Shown here: positions 39,038 to 49,430 of the stretch, one piece after another
Layout: each line of letters opens with the position of its first letter
Position numbering within the stretch: the stretch's first letter is position 1
Source of the DNA: Mikania micrantha
Taxonomy: Eukaryota; Streptophyta; Magnoliopsida; Asterales; Asteraceae
DNA length: 64,000 nt
Direction: 5' to 3'
NCBI GenBank assembly: GCA_009363875.1
Contig: CM018692.1
Location: 93,090,137 to 93,154,136, forward strand
The notes under the pieces: generated by a model
Told to the model about the DNA's origin: nothing
The model's database searches: none
The model's input: the letters and a program-made list of their open reading frames with translations, nothing else
Position numbers and translations under genes: made by a program

Positions 39038-39431
39038 CTACTTCTGTAGAAAATTACGCGCCTTTATGCAAGATATGATTTTGACACTTCGTTTTGCCTG
39101 ATCCCCTCGAACTTCCAACACACGATCATTCGTCAATAGAATTCGAAGCAACTTTTCAGAACAGATGACTTCCACTCTATTGAGAGATAGCCAATCCATC
39201 CCAACAATGATGTCGAAACTACCCATTAAGTGTCAGTAGGCAGTTCTTATATACTGTGCTAATTGTGATCTGTTTCCCGTTCGCTACTTCTATGATATAA
39301 GGGGGATCTAAAAGTTCCTCATTAGAATTTAGTTGGCATGCAAAGTCGGTCGAGATGAAACTCTGATCCGCAACAGTGCCAAACAGTATAGATGCATAAA
39401 AGTCATGTAAGAGAAATGTACCCGTGACCAC
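39038..39431 (-). pseudogene. pol: Aspartic protease region of element A, mutated and frameshifted
   Basis: Minus strand. The retropepsin motif is recognisable by context (FYASILFGTVADQSFIS), but the catalytic Asp-Thr-Gly is replaced, so activity is lost. Downstream NGKQITIS and MGSFDIIVGMDWLSLNRVEVIC are family landmarks. The two parts (39219-39431 and 39038-39226) are in different frames, with sequence apparently lost between them. Confidence 0.85.
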
Positions 39432-39440
39432 GTTCGGGTC

Positions 39441-40694
39441 TTAGTGTGCAGCTGGAGCTCCTATTGCAAAAGCTCTTCCACGTGGTGCTTGTATTGCCGG
39501 TTGTGCTTTCTTCGGGTAGTTCTTTGAAAAGTGTCCAAGTTCACCACAATTATAGCATCCACCATTGTTCTGGTTGTTGGGTGGAGGGAGAGCTAAAGCA
39601 TCATTGTAGACTGTTCGGTTTGGTGTCATCCTGCATTGCTGGACCCAATGGCCCTTTCTTCCACATCCTATGTAGTGACGGCAGGGATTGTTAGCAGCAT
39701 GATGATACTGGCACTTAGTACACAGAGGGTGCGGGCCAGTATAGAGCTTCTTGTGGAGGTTCTGTGGTGCCATGGATACTTGGTTGAGTGGAGTAGCCAT
39801 TGTGTAGTTCTTGATAATTTTCTGCTTCTTCTTTGGATGATGGTGGGGTTTCTAGGAGGATTCTTCTTTATGCTTGCCGATGTCAGCCTCTTTCTTCAAA
39901 GTTCCGGAGGCTACCATCAAATCCGTGAGTTTCCCTGACAAACTCACAGCAGACTCTAATGTGACAGGGTTTGCTGAAATGACCAAACCATGTATGCAGG
40001 CGGGGAGTCCACCTACATATCTATCAATCTTCTTCTCCAATGTTGGTACCATGTCTGGCTCCAATGCTACCAACTCCTGATACCAAGTAGTGTACCCCAA
40101 GTGATCAGCTCCCTTCATAACATGATTTGCCAACTCAGTCTCCATCCTTTGTAGTTCGTTCTTAGGACAGAATTCAGTTCTCTGTAGGGTCTTGAAGTCT
40201 TCCCATGACATTGACATGGCTTCTTCTCTTCCTCTAGCTTGAATCTGCGAGTTCCACCACATTAAGGCTCGCTTGCTGAATGTTCCAGCAGAGTAACGAA
40301 CCTTGTGATGCTCTGGACAGCTGCAGAGGTCCAGAGTAGTCTCAATCTTCTCTATCCATTGGGTTAATCCAAAGGCTCCCTCAGTACAGCTGAAACTCGC
40401 CGGCTTACATCCCACAAATGACTTGTAGGAGTAGTTAAAAGCACTACCAGTATTCCCACTGGCTTCTCCCGATGAATTCCCAGATTTGTTGCTCTCATTA
40501 CGAATACAGTTGATCATATCCGGGATAACCTCTTTCAGCTGATTAGTCAGCTGACTGCTCAGTAGTATTGACAAGCCAACGGTAGCAGGATCCAAATTCG
40601 CATTCGTGTTCGGGTCAACGGGTGGAGTGTGTGGGGGAGGAGGAGGTGGCGGTGGTGGTGGAGGCATAAGAGGAGGTGGTCTTCTCGGCGGCAT
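39441..40694 (-). pseudogene. gag: Gag of element A, interrupted
   Basis: Minus strand. Likely start is ATG at 40694-40692 (MPPRRPPP), about 160 nt after the PBS; an earlier in-frame ATG exists at 40751. A proline run near residues 8-22 is followed by the capsid-like domain (YKSFVGCKPASF, WIEKIETTLDLCSCPE, WWNSQIQARG, VGGLPACIHG). A stop at 39852-39854 splits capsid from nucleocapsid, which has two zinc-knuckle-like units (GCGRKGHWVQQC and CYNCGELGHFSK), each missing one canonical ligand. Gag would coat the RNA; this copy cannot. Confidence 0.9.
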
Positions 40695-40854
40695 TCTGAT
40701 CATAACCAATAAAATATCGGTTAGTGCATTGACCGAATGCAGAAGACACAATGCAAGTAAGCTCCTATGTCCTATGTTCTCTACATGAAGGGTCCCTAGG
40801 TTATAGTCTAGGCCAAACCGTTTAAATAAATGACCTATATTTCTCTATAACCAT

Positions 40855-40919
40855 GGCTCTGATATCAATCTGTCACACCCAAAGCCGACGGGCCTGATCG
40901 TGTGTCCCGTCGGGCGGAA
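40855..40919 (-). promoter_or_regulatory. PBS of element A with upstream TTCCGC box
   Basis: Minus strand TGATATCAGAGCC (40867-40855), complementary to the 3' end of tRNA-iMet with one G-to-A mismatch. TTCCGC lies at 40919-40914 in the U5 end, followed by a strong inverted repeat CCGACGGG/CCCGTCGG up to the LTR border. Confidence 0.8.
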
Positions 40920-43900
40920 AGGCCTCGGCGCGATATCGGGAATGATAATCATGATGATCAGATTGTTTACAATGCACATGATATATAATGAGAAACTGCT
41001 AAATAAAAATAGAATTACAAAGTTAAATTACAACAGTTTTGTTCATAATTTAACAATGTAAATCTACTATCAGCATCATAATTCTTCTATCTTGTATCTG
41101 CACAAGATATACAAAATGGTCTGTAAAATGATGTTCAAAAATATACAGGTCCAAAATACTAGGTCCTCTATCTGGCATCCTAGTCCAAAAGCAATAACTT
41201 CTTACTTAGACATGTTCGTCACTTGAGAAGTCATGCAAAAAGAACAAGTCAACACATGGTTGGTGAGTTCATGTAGCTTTATTTAAAAATGAATTTGAAT
41301 AAACCGTTCGAATGACAACCTTAACCTCACCATCAACCACTTATACACCAGTTCAATATGCTTATATATAGGGCATAAGTAGGGTCTGACTTACCGCCCG
41401 CCAAGCCACCGTCCCACCACATACCAAACCACATGATATATTGTTCTTGGTGATAATTAAGCGTTTCATCCTATACCTTTGTTTCACAACGTTTGAATAC
41501 CCTGAAAATCTGTTTACCCTGATCACCCGAAATGACAACCTTAACCTCATCAACAACCACCTATGTTATCCAGTCAAGTATGCTTATATATAGGGCATAT
41601 GTAGGGTCGAACTTACTGCCCGCCCAGCCACCGTCCCACCACATACCGGACTTCTTAAAATATTGTTGTTAATGATAATTAAGCACTTCATTTCATACCA
41701 TCGTCATCTTAGATTTTGAGTTCCACAAATTGAAATACTACTGATTTCTTGAGTTCGTCATGCATTCATTATCACCCATAGCATTTGTAGAAACATGATA
41801 TTAAATGCTTAATGAAATGAATAATTAATCATTTATATCCAACTAAGACATGATGATTCGGCCTTATTTGACTCAATCAATTAGTCTTAGTTGATGGTGG
41901 TGTCCAAGTTGTATCGTCTCACACGTGGCCCATATCAGGCTTGACTCAAATGAGTCTACCCGTATGTGTCAGGACTTTCATGATGTGCTTATATCAGCTT
42001 GACCTTCAGGTCTACTGTACATGTCGGGACTTTAGGATATCCTTTGATTTTGATCGTCGTTGTTCTCTTGAATTCGTTTGATCGTTTGATTTATGCCCAT
42101 ATAGCTTGACTATAAAAGTCTACAATTTATGCCGGGATTTTCCGTGTGTTAACACGTGGTCTCGATTCGCATATAACTGACATCCGCCTTAAATTGATCG
42201 TTAATGATTTCATTAGTTCTTTGATTGACACACAGATATGATTTCCTTGATTTTGATCGTAGAATTCCATGGCTACAACACCGAGTTTAGATTCCTTGAC
42301 TTTGATCCTTAGTTTTAGTTTTCTCGATCACACACTGAATTTAGATTTTTTTGAATTAGAACTTTGATAGAATAATTGTTTGATTTAGAATTATTGTCTT
42401 ACTCTCAAAGAGTAATTAATTAATTCATTAAGTACATCTGTATATAGTTTACCTATACAAGAGTCTAGGGTTCCTTTAAGTATATAAAACATACACGAAC
42501 TAAAAGCATTTACGTAAATCATATTTTAAAAAAAGGTTTACGCATGCTTCTCAGCCTCGCGTTTGAAAACAAAAATGTTTAGAAAAGGGGCAATGAACTC
42601 ACCTGTGTTGCTAGGAATTGAATCAAAACAAAATGCGTGCTCGTTACTTTTAGGCTATGTTTCTTCAGTACCTGAGTTGTTTTAAGAGGATTCGAATACT
42701 ATAAGTATTTATAATAGACGTATCTAAGGTTTTGGTCTCGGTGTGCAACTAAGTGTCCTACGCTACTAGTGTGTTTCTATATCCCTCTAGCTAATGTATT
42801 ACCCGTTTATAAACCCTTATCCTATTAATAATCATTATTAAACCTTAGTTATGTAAGGTTTATGTTGTTTACATTCAAAGTCTTTTAAGTAAAACATTTT
42901 AAATAATTCCTTTTAAGTTATATCCTTAAGTTAGAAATCATTAAATTTAATTTAAAGAAGTTTATACATCATTTTCTTTTATTAAGAACATAAATTACTT
43001 TAAAAAAGTACAGGTTAACATGATTAGACTTAGGTAATCCAATGCGATTATTCCTAAGTCCGTTGCCAGATCTTTGTTTCCCATGGTTCTTTGATCGCTC
43101 ATATGTACAACTTAGCCTAAGAAGTTCAATTGAACTATCTAGCTTCGTTGTGTGTTCGTATAGAAGTTACTAAGTAACGAGTGCTAATAGTGAAATCAAC
43201 ACTCTTACTTAATTGATCTCTCGATTCTTTATTACACCACCACTTTTAGATATTCAATCTCATGCATGAAGATAGTTTAATCTTTGTAACACATGCTTTG
43301 ACTTAACAAATTTAAACTCTTTGTTTTGTTGAAACTCGTTTTTGTATGTCAAACTGGTTTAGGAAAAACACTTGTTCTTGAAAACCCTAATCATGATTTC
43401 TTTAAATGAGTCCATGTGTTTTAACCCAACTTGTATCCAATAATTCGTGATCACACACCAATATCATTTAGAAAATCTTAGTATTAAACCCTAATAGGGT
43501 TTCCCCCCCCCCCCATGCATGCATTTTACGTACAAGGCTCATGCATGAAACCACATGGTCCAAACCCATGCACAAGACCATATACACAAGTCCATGTAAT
43601 CAGCCGATTAAAGGTTCAGCTTGTGCGAATGAAGGGTTGGCCGAATGTATTGGCTACATGCGAAAGAACCAAGCTTGGCCGAATAGGGTTCATGCGACAG
43701 GAGGTCTTGGTCGAAAGAGATAGCATATGTGAATGGGGGGTTGGCCGACCGAAAGTGACATGGGCCGAAGGAGCTTTGGCTGAAAGGGGTTGCATGCGTA
43801 TGAGGCTATGGCCGAATGGGTTGGGTAGGTCCGAAAGAGAGAACCCTACCGAAAGTGAAGGCCAAGCGAATGAGCCAGTCAGCCAGGCCATTCGCCCGGC

Positions 43901-44971
43901 CTGTGCAGAAGCCATTCGGCTGTTCGACTAGCTGTGTGCAGCCCCCTACTTTCAAACCTTATGACCACACCATGAGGTGTAGCAAGTCCCTAACCCATTC
44001 CCAAGCATCTTAGTGTTGTTTCCCTAAGATTTAGAAAGGTTCTAGCCGATTTCAATGGGGTTCGAACATAGGGATTTTGAAAACCCTAAAACCAAAGCTT
44101 ACAACTCATATTTACCTCGATTTGAATGGTTCCAAGCCCAGATCGTTTTTACTTTCGTGATCTACATGTTATTGTGGTCATTTTGACACCAAGAGGGCTC
44201 GATTTGGTTGAGAAATGAAGGATTTGGAGCTTTGAAATCTAGAGAGAGAAAGTAGAGAGAGTGACGGGAGAGAGGAGAGAGGTTGGGTAGTTGGGGAAGA
44301 AATGAGGAAATAAATGCCTCAGTAAAGGTTTTCAAAATACCCGTGTGTTCGGTCTCGCTTGGTTTCGCGTAGAGGCGTCGGTTTCCTTTCGTTTTCGTAA
44401 CGAAACATCGCGGTTTTAAAAGTATAGTTTGTAAATTTATTATAGGTGGTAATTCCTAGTAAATTAACTAGATATCTTCTGTTTATTTTAATTTTCAGAA
44501 AATATTTAATTTACTGTTTAAATCAAATCGTATAGTCGTCCGCGTATTCGTTCGAATCGTCACCCGTATGAATACGACGATAACTTCGCTTTTCGATATG
44601 ATTTTCTAATTATTGGACATCATTCAGAACGTTAAAATTTCATATATATTCCTACAGATCATCACCTATACGAATAATCTGCCCATTTAGCATTCACTTA
44701 ACGACATCAGTTGTTTTTTTCTGTCCTCACATATGTTTACACGTCATAGTCTCCTAACTAACAATCACATGATGGTTCTGTGTCGTCAGATAAATATCTG
44801 ACTGTTGAACCATAATTCTGAGTTACGTTTCTGCAATTAATTTGAAATTGTTCTATGATAAACATGAAATGATAGTGATATACATGTAATACGTATAGTT
44901 TCTACCTGAATTACTGTTCATGTTACTGTGTAGATCACTGTTCCGGTTGCATTTCCGGCACTGATGTTACA
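40871..44971 (-). mobile_element. 5' LTR of element A (4101 bp), uninterrupted
   Basis: Serves as reference for the split 3' LTR and for G, C and D. On the minus strand it starts TGTAACATCAGTGCC and ends GGGTGTGACA. It holds the dyad element (44676-44647, one arm mutated), leader donor-like GAG|GTAAA (44115), GGCCGAATG array, exon-like block 42671-42603, donor (42602), the 222 bp duplication, acceptor-like CTCAAG (AG at 41223-41222) and TTCCGC. A poly-C expansion (about 43504-43514) is absent from the 3' LTR. Confidence 0.93.
42603..42671 (-). other. Predicted internal LTR exon of A (5' LTR)
   Basis: A 69 nt block: acceptor-like AACTCAG|GTACTGAAGAAAC, core GAGCACGCAT, donor-like CAACACAG|GTGAGTTC. 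The 3' LTR copy (near 16355-16408) keeps the acceptor but has lost the donor. Confidence 0.5.
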
Positions 44972-44976
44972 AGGTT
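44972..44976 (+). repeat. Right target-site duplication of element A (AGGTT)
   Basis: Follows GATGTTACA and precedes GTCATCCGG of LTR D; identical to 12591-12595. Confidence 0.95.
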
Positions 44977-45425
44977 GTCATCCGGTCAGATTTGTTCAAA
45001 TTCATTCCCAATAACAAAACTATATGAACTTACCAACCATGTGTTGACTTTGTTTTTCTTACATGACTTCTCAGGTGACAAACATGTTAACTAAAAAGTT
45101 CGTGTTTTTGGACTTGGATGATCAGATAGAGGACCTAGTCTTTGGACGTGCATATTTTGAACATCAATATACATATTATTTTGTATATCTTGTGCAGATA
45201 CAAGATAAGAAATTTCTGATGTTCATAGTAGATTTACATTGTTAAATTATGAAACGATACTGATGTAATTTAACTTTGTAATTCTATTTTATTTTACTAC
45301 TTTCTCATTATATATCATGTGCAACGTAAAAAATATGATCATTCCAATATCACCACGATATCACGCCCCGGGAACCTTCTGCCCGACGGGACACTCGATC
45401 CGGCCCGCCGGCTCGGGGTGTGACA

Positions 45426-47185
45426 ACTACTAAACTCTTGTTGACACCTATCTAAGTCATCTTTTGCAATACTTGACACTTTAAAACATTTGGATCTTCA
45501 AGGAGATGATAAACTACTTCTAGCAGCCATCTATCCACTAGAACTTCACCATCAGTGAATATTGCAGCTTCACACTACCTGTCTAGCTTGAATCTAAGCC
45601 ATCAACCCACTTACAAGGTAGTTTTAATGGTTATTTTCACCTAAAAACACCCATGTATCTCCAAATACTTCACATGCATGAATTTTTTGTGATATTTGGA
45701 TGATTCTTGATGTATTATTACTGATTTGAAGTATATAAATAATCTATGATGAGTTTTGGTAACATGTAATAATGATTTGGGATATTTACTATAAATGGAA
45801 ACTTTGTACATACAAGTAGTTGTCTAAATGATGTTCTAGTCATGCTAGGTGAGTGTAAATAATGAATTATGTCTATTAGTGTGTATGATAACATGTTTGG
45901 GAAGTTAGTTTTATGAAATGACAACTTATTTACTCTTTATAGTAACTATTGATGCTTAAAACATTGGTTATACGGATTCAACATGATTTGATGACATGTT
46001 GATGTTAAAATGTACTTAGGAGTGTTATAGAAAATATTTCGAAGTTTGGTTTGTTAAAAACGGATTTAAACAAGTACTTTCCGAATAAGGAAGCTTTATT
46101 TAGGAAAGTAATAAGTATCATGACATGGTGACTTGCAACGTTTGCGTACCTGTTAAATGTGCTCTAGGAACATTCTAGGAGTATTAAATTGATGAAATTT
46201 AATTTCATGGTTCAACTTTTCAAAAACAGAAACTTTCCAAAAATAAAATCTTTCCAAAAATATAAATTTTCCAAAAACAAGAACTTTGTGGTTATAATAC
46301 GTGACTTACATTAACATTTGTTGTGATTACAATCGTAGGGAGTATGATAATGTGCTACTAACGTGTTTTGATCAATATGACACACAAACAAACTATAACA
46401 CAAGAAACTTGTCACCAACGATTCATCGAGTCAACACCAACACTCTGTTGAGCAACAGATACTTGGAGTTGTATGGGATACAACAAAACACAAAAACAAC
46501 ACAAACACATACTTATGAACCTATATGATTATAGATGTTCACTAGTAGGCGCTAGCACGCGTTTTTGAAACTCAAAGCAAGAACTGCATTATCAGGTGAG
46601 TTCACGGCCCCTTTCACTCTTTTCGACTCTTGGTGGAGAAAACATGCATAAATACATTTTGATACAACAAACACTTATAGGATACATATATACATGCTAT
46701 TATTGCTTATATATATGAGGCACACATCATATCAAAGTCCTCATAAACACATATTGGATCATTTATAGCTCAGGGCGCACATCGCAGTAATTATGAATAG
46801 TACTATTTGGGCCTAACAAGCCCCGTCTGTCGCTCCTGGGAGGCCAACCCAACTTGAGGTTTGTACAAATACAAAATTGACCAAACATTTTGTCATTGTC
46901 TTGTGACGGCATGGCGGGAGGCATGCAGTCAACTTCGGTTTCGAACCCACATATGATAAAAGACATATTGACTAGCTATCAATAGAAATTGCATTGTAAT
47001 GATATGTGTTCCTACAACACTTATTACAACACTTATTGACTAGCTAGAGCAAATTATTTTATGCCAAAAATTATTATCCATTATTGGATGTTGCGTCTAT
47101 GCATACGAATACATGTTTCCTTTCTATACCAACTCATCGTCTTACATTAGACCTTAAAAATGTGCTGATAATTATTCTTGCTATG
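45426..47185 (+). mobile_element. Unassigned LTR-like sequence (probable element J, 5' part)
   Basis: No gene. It contains donor-like ATCAG|GTGAGTTCACGGCCCC at 46592-46608, with GCACGCG just upstream as in the LTR exon blocks. An ACAAGGTAG leader-like donor lies near 45615 and a short TTTCCAAAAA repeat at about 46214-46285. The acceptor, TTCCGC box and PBS expected downstream are missing, so the LTR end seems deleted before the gag fragment. Confidence 0.45.
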
Positions 47186-47300
47186 AAGATAATGGCTGGA
47201 AGACGCGCGGTACGCCGCAATGCTGGAGGACGTGGTAACATCAAAATGAGTGCAGACGAACTTAACGCACTCATGAATGATCGAGCAGCAAAGGTGATGT
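47186..47300 (+). pseudogene. gag: N-terminal gag fragment of element J
   Basis: About 35 codons from the second ATG of the local frame (near 47192): MAGRRAVRRNAGGRGNI, then KMSADELNALMNDRAAK. The RRNAGGRGNI and ELNALMNDRAA words are, from memory, typical of the N-terminus of gypsy Gag in plants. Homology stops at about 47295, after which the sequence is AT-rich and non-coding. A truncated remnant, not a gene. It shows that gypsy internal sequence lies between D and the 3' LTR of J. Confidence 0.6.
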
Positions 47301-48668
47301 GTCTTTATTTACACATCATTTTAGTATTTATGTTATATTATTTTACGTTATTGTAATATATTTTTTATTTAATTTTAATTAGATTTAAATTACTTTTACT
47401 TATTTTTATTTTTATTGTTACTTTTGAAGGTCTCGAGAAAGAAACGTTCGTATCACCAAAGAAATCGAAGCACTGGATAATTTTTGATAAAGTTTGGAAG
47501 TTAAAATATGATTTTTAGAAGTTGTGGGGACTTTTTGTTGCATTTTAGACAGTTTCAAGGGTTAAAAATAATATATCAGGGAGTTTCGGAGCTTTAAAAT
47601 GCATTTCAGAAAGTTTCAAGGGTTAAAAATGATATTTCAGGAAGTTTCGTGGCTTTAAAATGTTTTTACGAAGTTCTAGGGGGTGAAAATGCAAATCTGG
47701 TAAAGTATATAAAATTCAAACCTTTATGTACTCAAACAATTATTAAAAGCTAGTCAAAGTCTCCCACACCTATTCAAACATGTCTAAAGTTATATTAGCC
47801 TTGGTAGGCGTTTGGTACTATCAAAGTATTAGTGGTGTGGTGGGTTAGCTATGGTATACCCTATATATAAGCATAAATAATACATTGATAGCAGGACCAA
47901 AGGCTTGATCAAGGTCTAGAGTAGTCAATTCAATATACAGTTTCGAGTAAACCATACTAGTCAGACCAATTGTTACTCAATTACTAATACTTGGTGTGGA
48001 TTCTTACACCAGGTCAAATCAAAGGTATCGATAATCGCATGAATCATGTTATTGATTTTCTTATGTGAATTATTCTATATTCATACATTCAAACAATGAC
48101 TCAAAGATTCAAAAATATTAGAATAAGGTTAATGGTAATTGTTTATCACAACGATATAATATCACCCATTAGTGTATTCTATATCATTTGTATATTCACA
48201 AGCGATCATTTTGCAATCCATACAACTATGAGATTCAATTGCAGGATTGAAATTGTTAGTATCCCTAAACTCCTATGAATTCTAAAGTTAGTCAAGTATT
48301 CAAACGTCAATCCAAATGTAGTTAGGGTTACGTTAGTCTTGGTAAGTAAGTGGAATACTATCAAAGTATTACTGATGTGGTGGGTTGGCTGCGGTATACC
48401 CTATATATAAGCACCACAATACATTGATAGTATCACCGAAAGCTTGAACAAGGGCTGAATTCGTTAATATAATGACAAGTAAGCCATGATTCAATCAACA
48501 ATATCAATCAGATCAATTGATTAATCGTATACCAATACATAGTATGTAATCAAATCCTAGATATTGATAATTATTTTTAACTTGAGTTAAGTAAGCTTTC
48601 ATCAAACACAAAACCCTCTTAGCAAGCAACAAGTTGAATACAAAACATTAAAACTTGACTACGTTACT

Positions 48669-48716
<48 letters not shown>

Positions 48717-48968
48717 GATTAAAGCTCATTACACTTCTAAAAAACGTTAAAAGAAAATTTTCAAACTCCCCTCATCATTTATATAGTAATCTATAAATCA
48801 AAACACCACGTTGTAACTCAAATAAAATAAATACAAAACAAATACATTAAATCGATAGTCAAATTTTAAGAAAATGACAAACAAAAGAATGTAAGAAAAG
48901 ATCGACAATAGTAACAATGTTTCCTATTAATTTAATTTCAGGATGAAATTCTCAAAATAAGTGGAGAC
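47300..48968 (+). mobile_element. Non-coding internal region of element J
   Basis: No gag-pol beyond the fragment upstream. It holds two about 61 bp repeats (GTTTCAAGGGTTAAAAAT at 47552 and 47613). A second pair, offset by 540 bp (TCAAAGTATT at 47821 and 48361), each has GTGGTGGGTT and CCCTATATATAAGC. A long (TA)n run at about 48673-48713 follows. The region ends in GGATGAAATTCTC and GTGGAGAC, a PPT-like sequence directly before the 3' LTR. Confidence 0.55.
48673..48713. repeat. (TA)n microsatellite
   Basis: Uninterrupted TA dinucleotide run of about 40 bp. Confidence 0.95.
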
Positions 48969-49430
48969 TGTAATCCCTAAGGTTTCTATATGTCAGTTTT
49001 GAATTTAATCGTGTTTGATTTAAAAAACAAACAAACAAAGTTTCTTGATATTACAAGAACATTTTGAATTCATAAAAACACATTCATATATATACATACA
49101 TATTATGTGTGTGTACATATATTACAAAAAATAATTACACATAATCAAAAAAATAGAGTTAATATAATATATGTATACATATATACAAATATGATAAATA
49201 AATCTTTAAAATATTTAATAATTTATTATTATATATATTGATATATAAACTTTTATAAACACTTTTTACATAACATACTAAATTATAAAAATTAGAAAAA
49301 AATTAAACACTTTTAAAAAGAAAAAAGATTTGTGCTGTTAAATCATAAAAGTATGAACTAAAAGGGCTTAAATTGTAAATTCTATGAACTTTGAAAGCTG
49401 CTAGAAAAGGCGTTTGACAAAAATGAAATA

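Larger units (their letters stand above)
12596..44971 (-). mobile_element. Element A: complete but inactive Ty3/gypsy retrotransposon hosting nested insertions
   Basis: On the minus strand: 5' LTR 44971-40871, PBS 40867-40855, gag-pol 40694-36155, PPT about 36114-36097, 3' LTR 36096-12596. Excluding nested solo LTRs G and C, each with one 5 bp duplication copy, it is about 12.75 kb. The AGGTT duplication at both ends fixes the borders. The two LTRs differ at several percent of positions by eye and the 3' copy lacks about 220 bp, so A is much older than B. The outer base of the 3' LTR start is mutated (A instead of T at 36096 on the minus strand). Confidence 0.95.
9219..45425 (+). mobile_element. 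LTR D, 5'-truncated and split by element A
   Basis: It occupies 9219-12595 and 44977-45425. Reading across A restores contiguity at AGGTT. The 3' end is GCTCGGGGTGTGACA at 45425 with no PBS after it, so D is a solo or terminal LTR. From about 9300 it aligns with the LTR of A read on the minus strand; about the first 100 bp of that LTR are absent, consistent with E inserting at 9218. Features in order: two GGGTGACGAT elements, leader (9840-9990), CGAATG array, exon-like block 11449-11519, repeats, TATA-like module near 12540, acceptor-like TCTCAG ending 45074, and TTCTGC at 45377-45382. Confidence 0.8.

Noticed and set aside
40606..40788. Glycine-rich plus-strand frame
   Set aside because: Antisense shadow of the proline run at the Gag start of element A.
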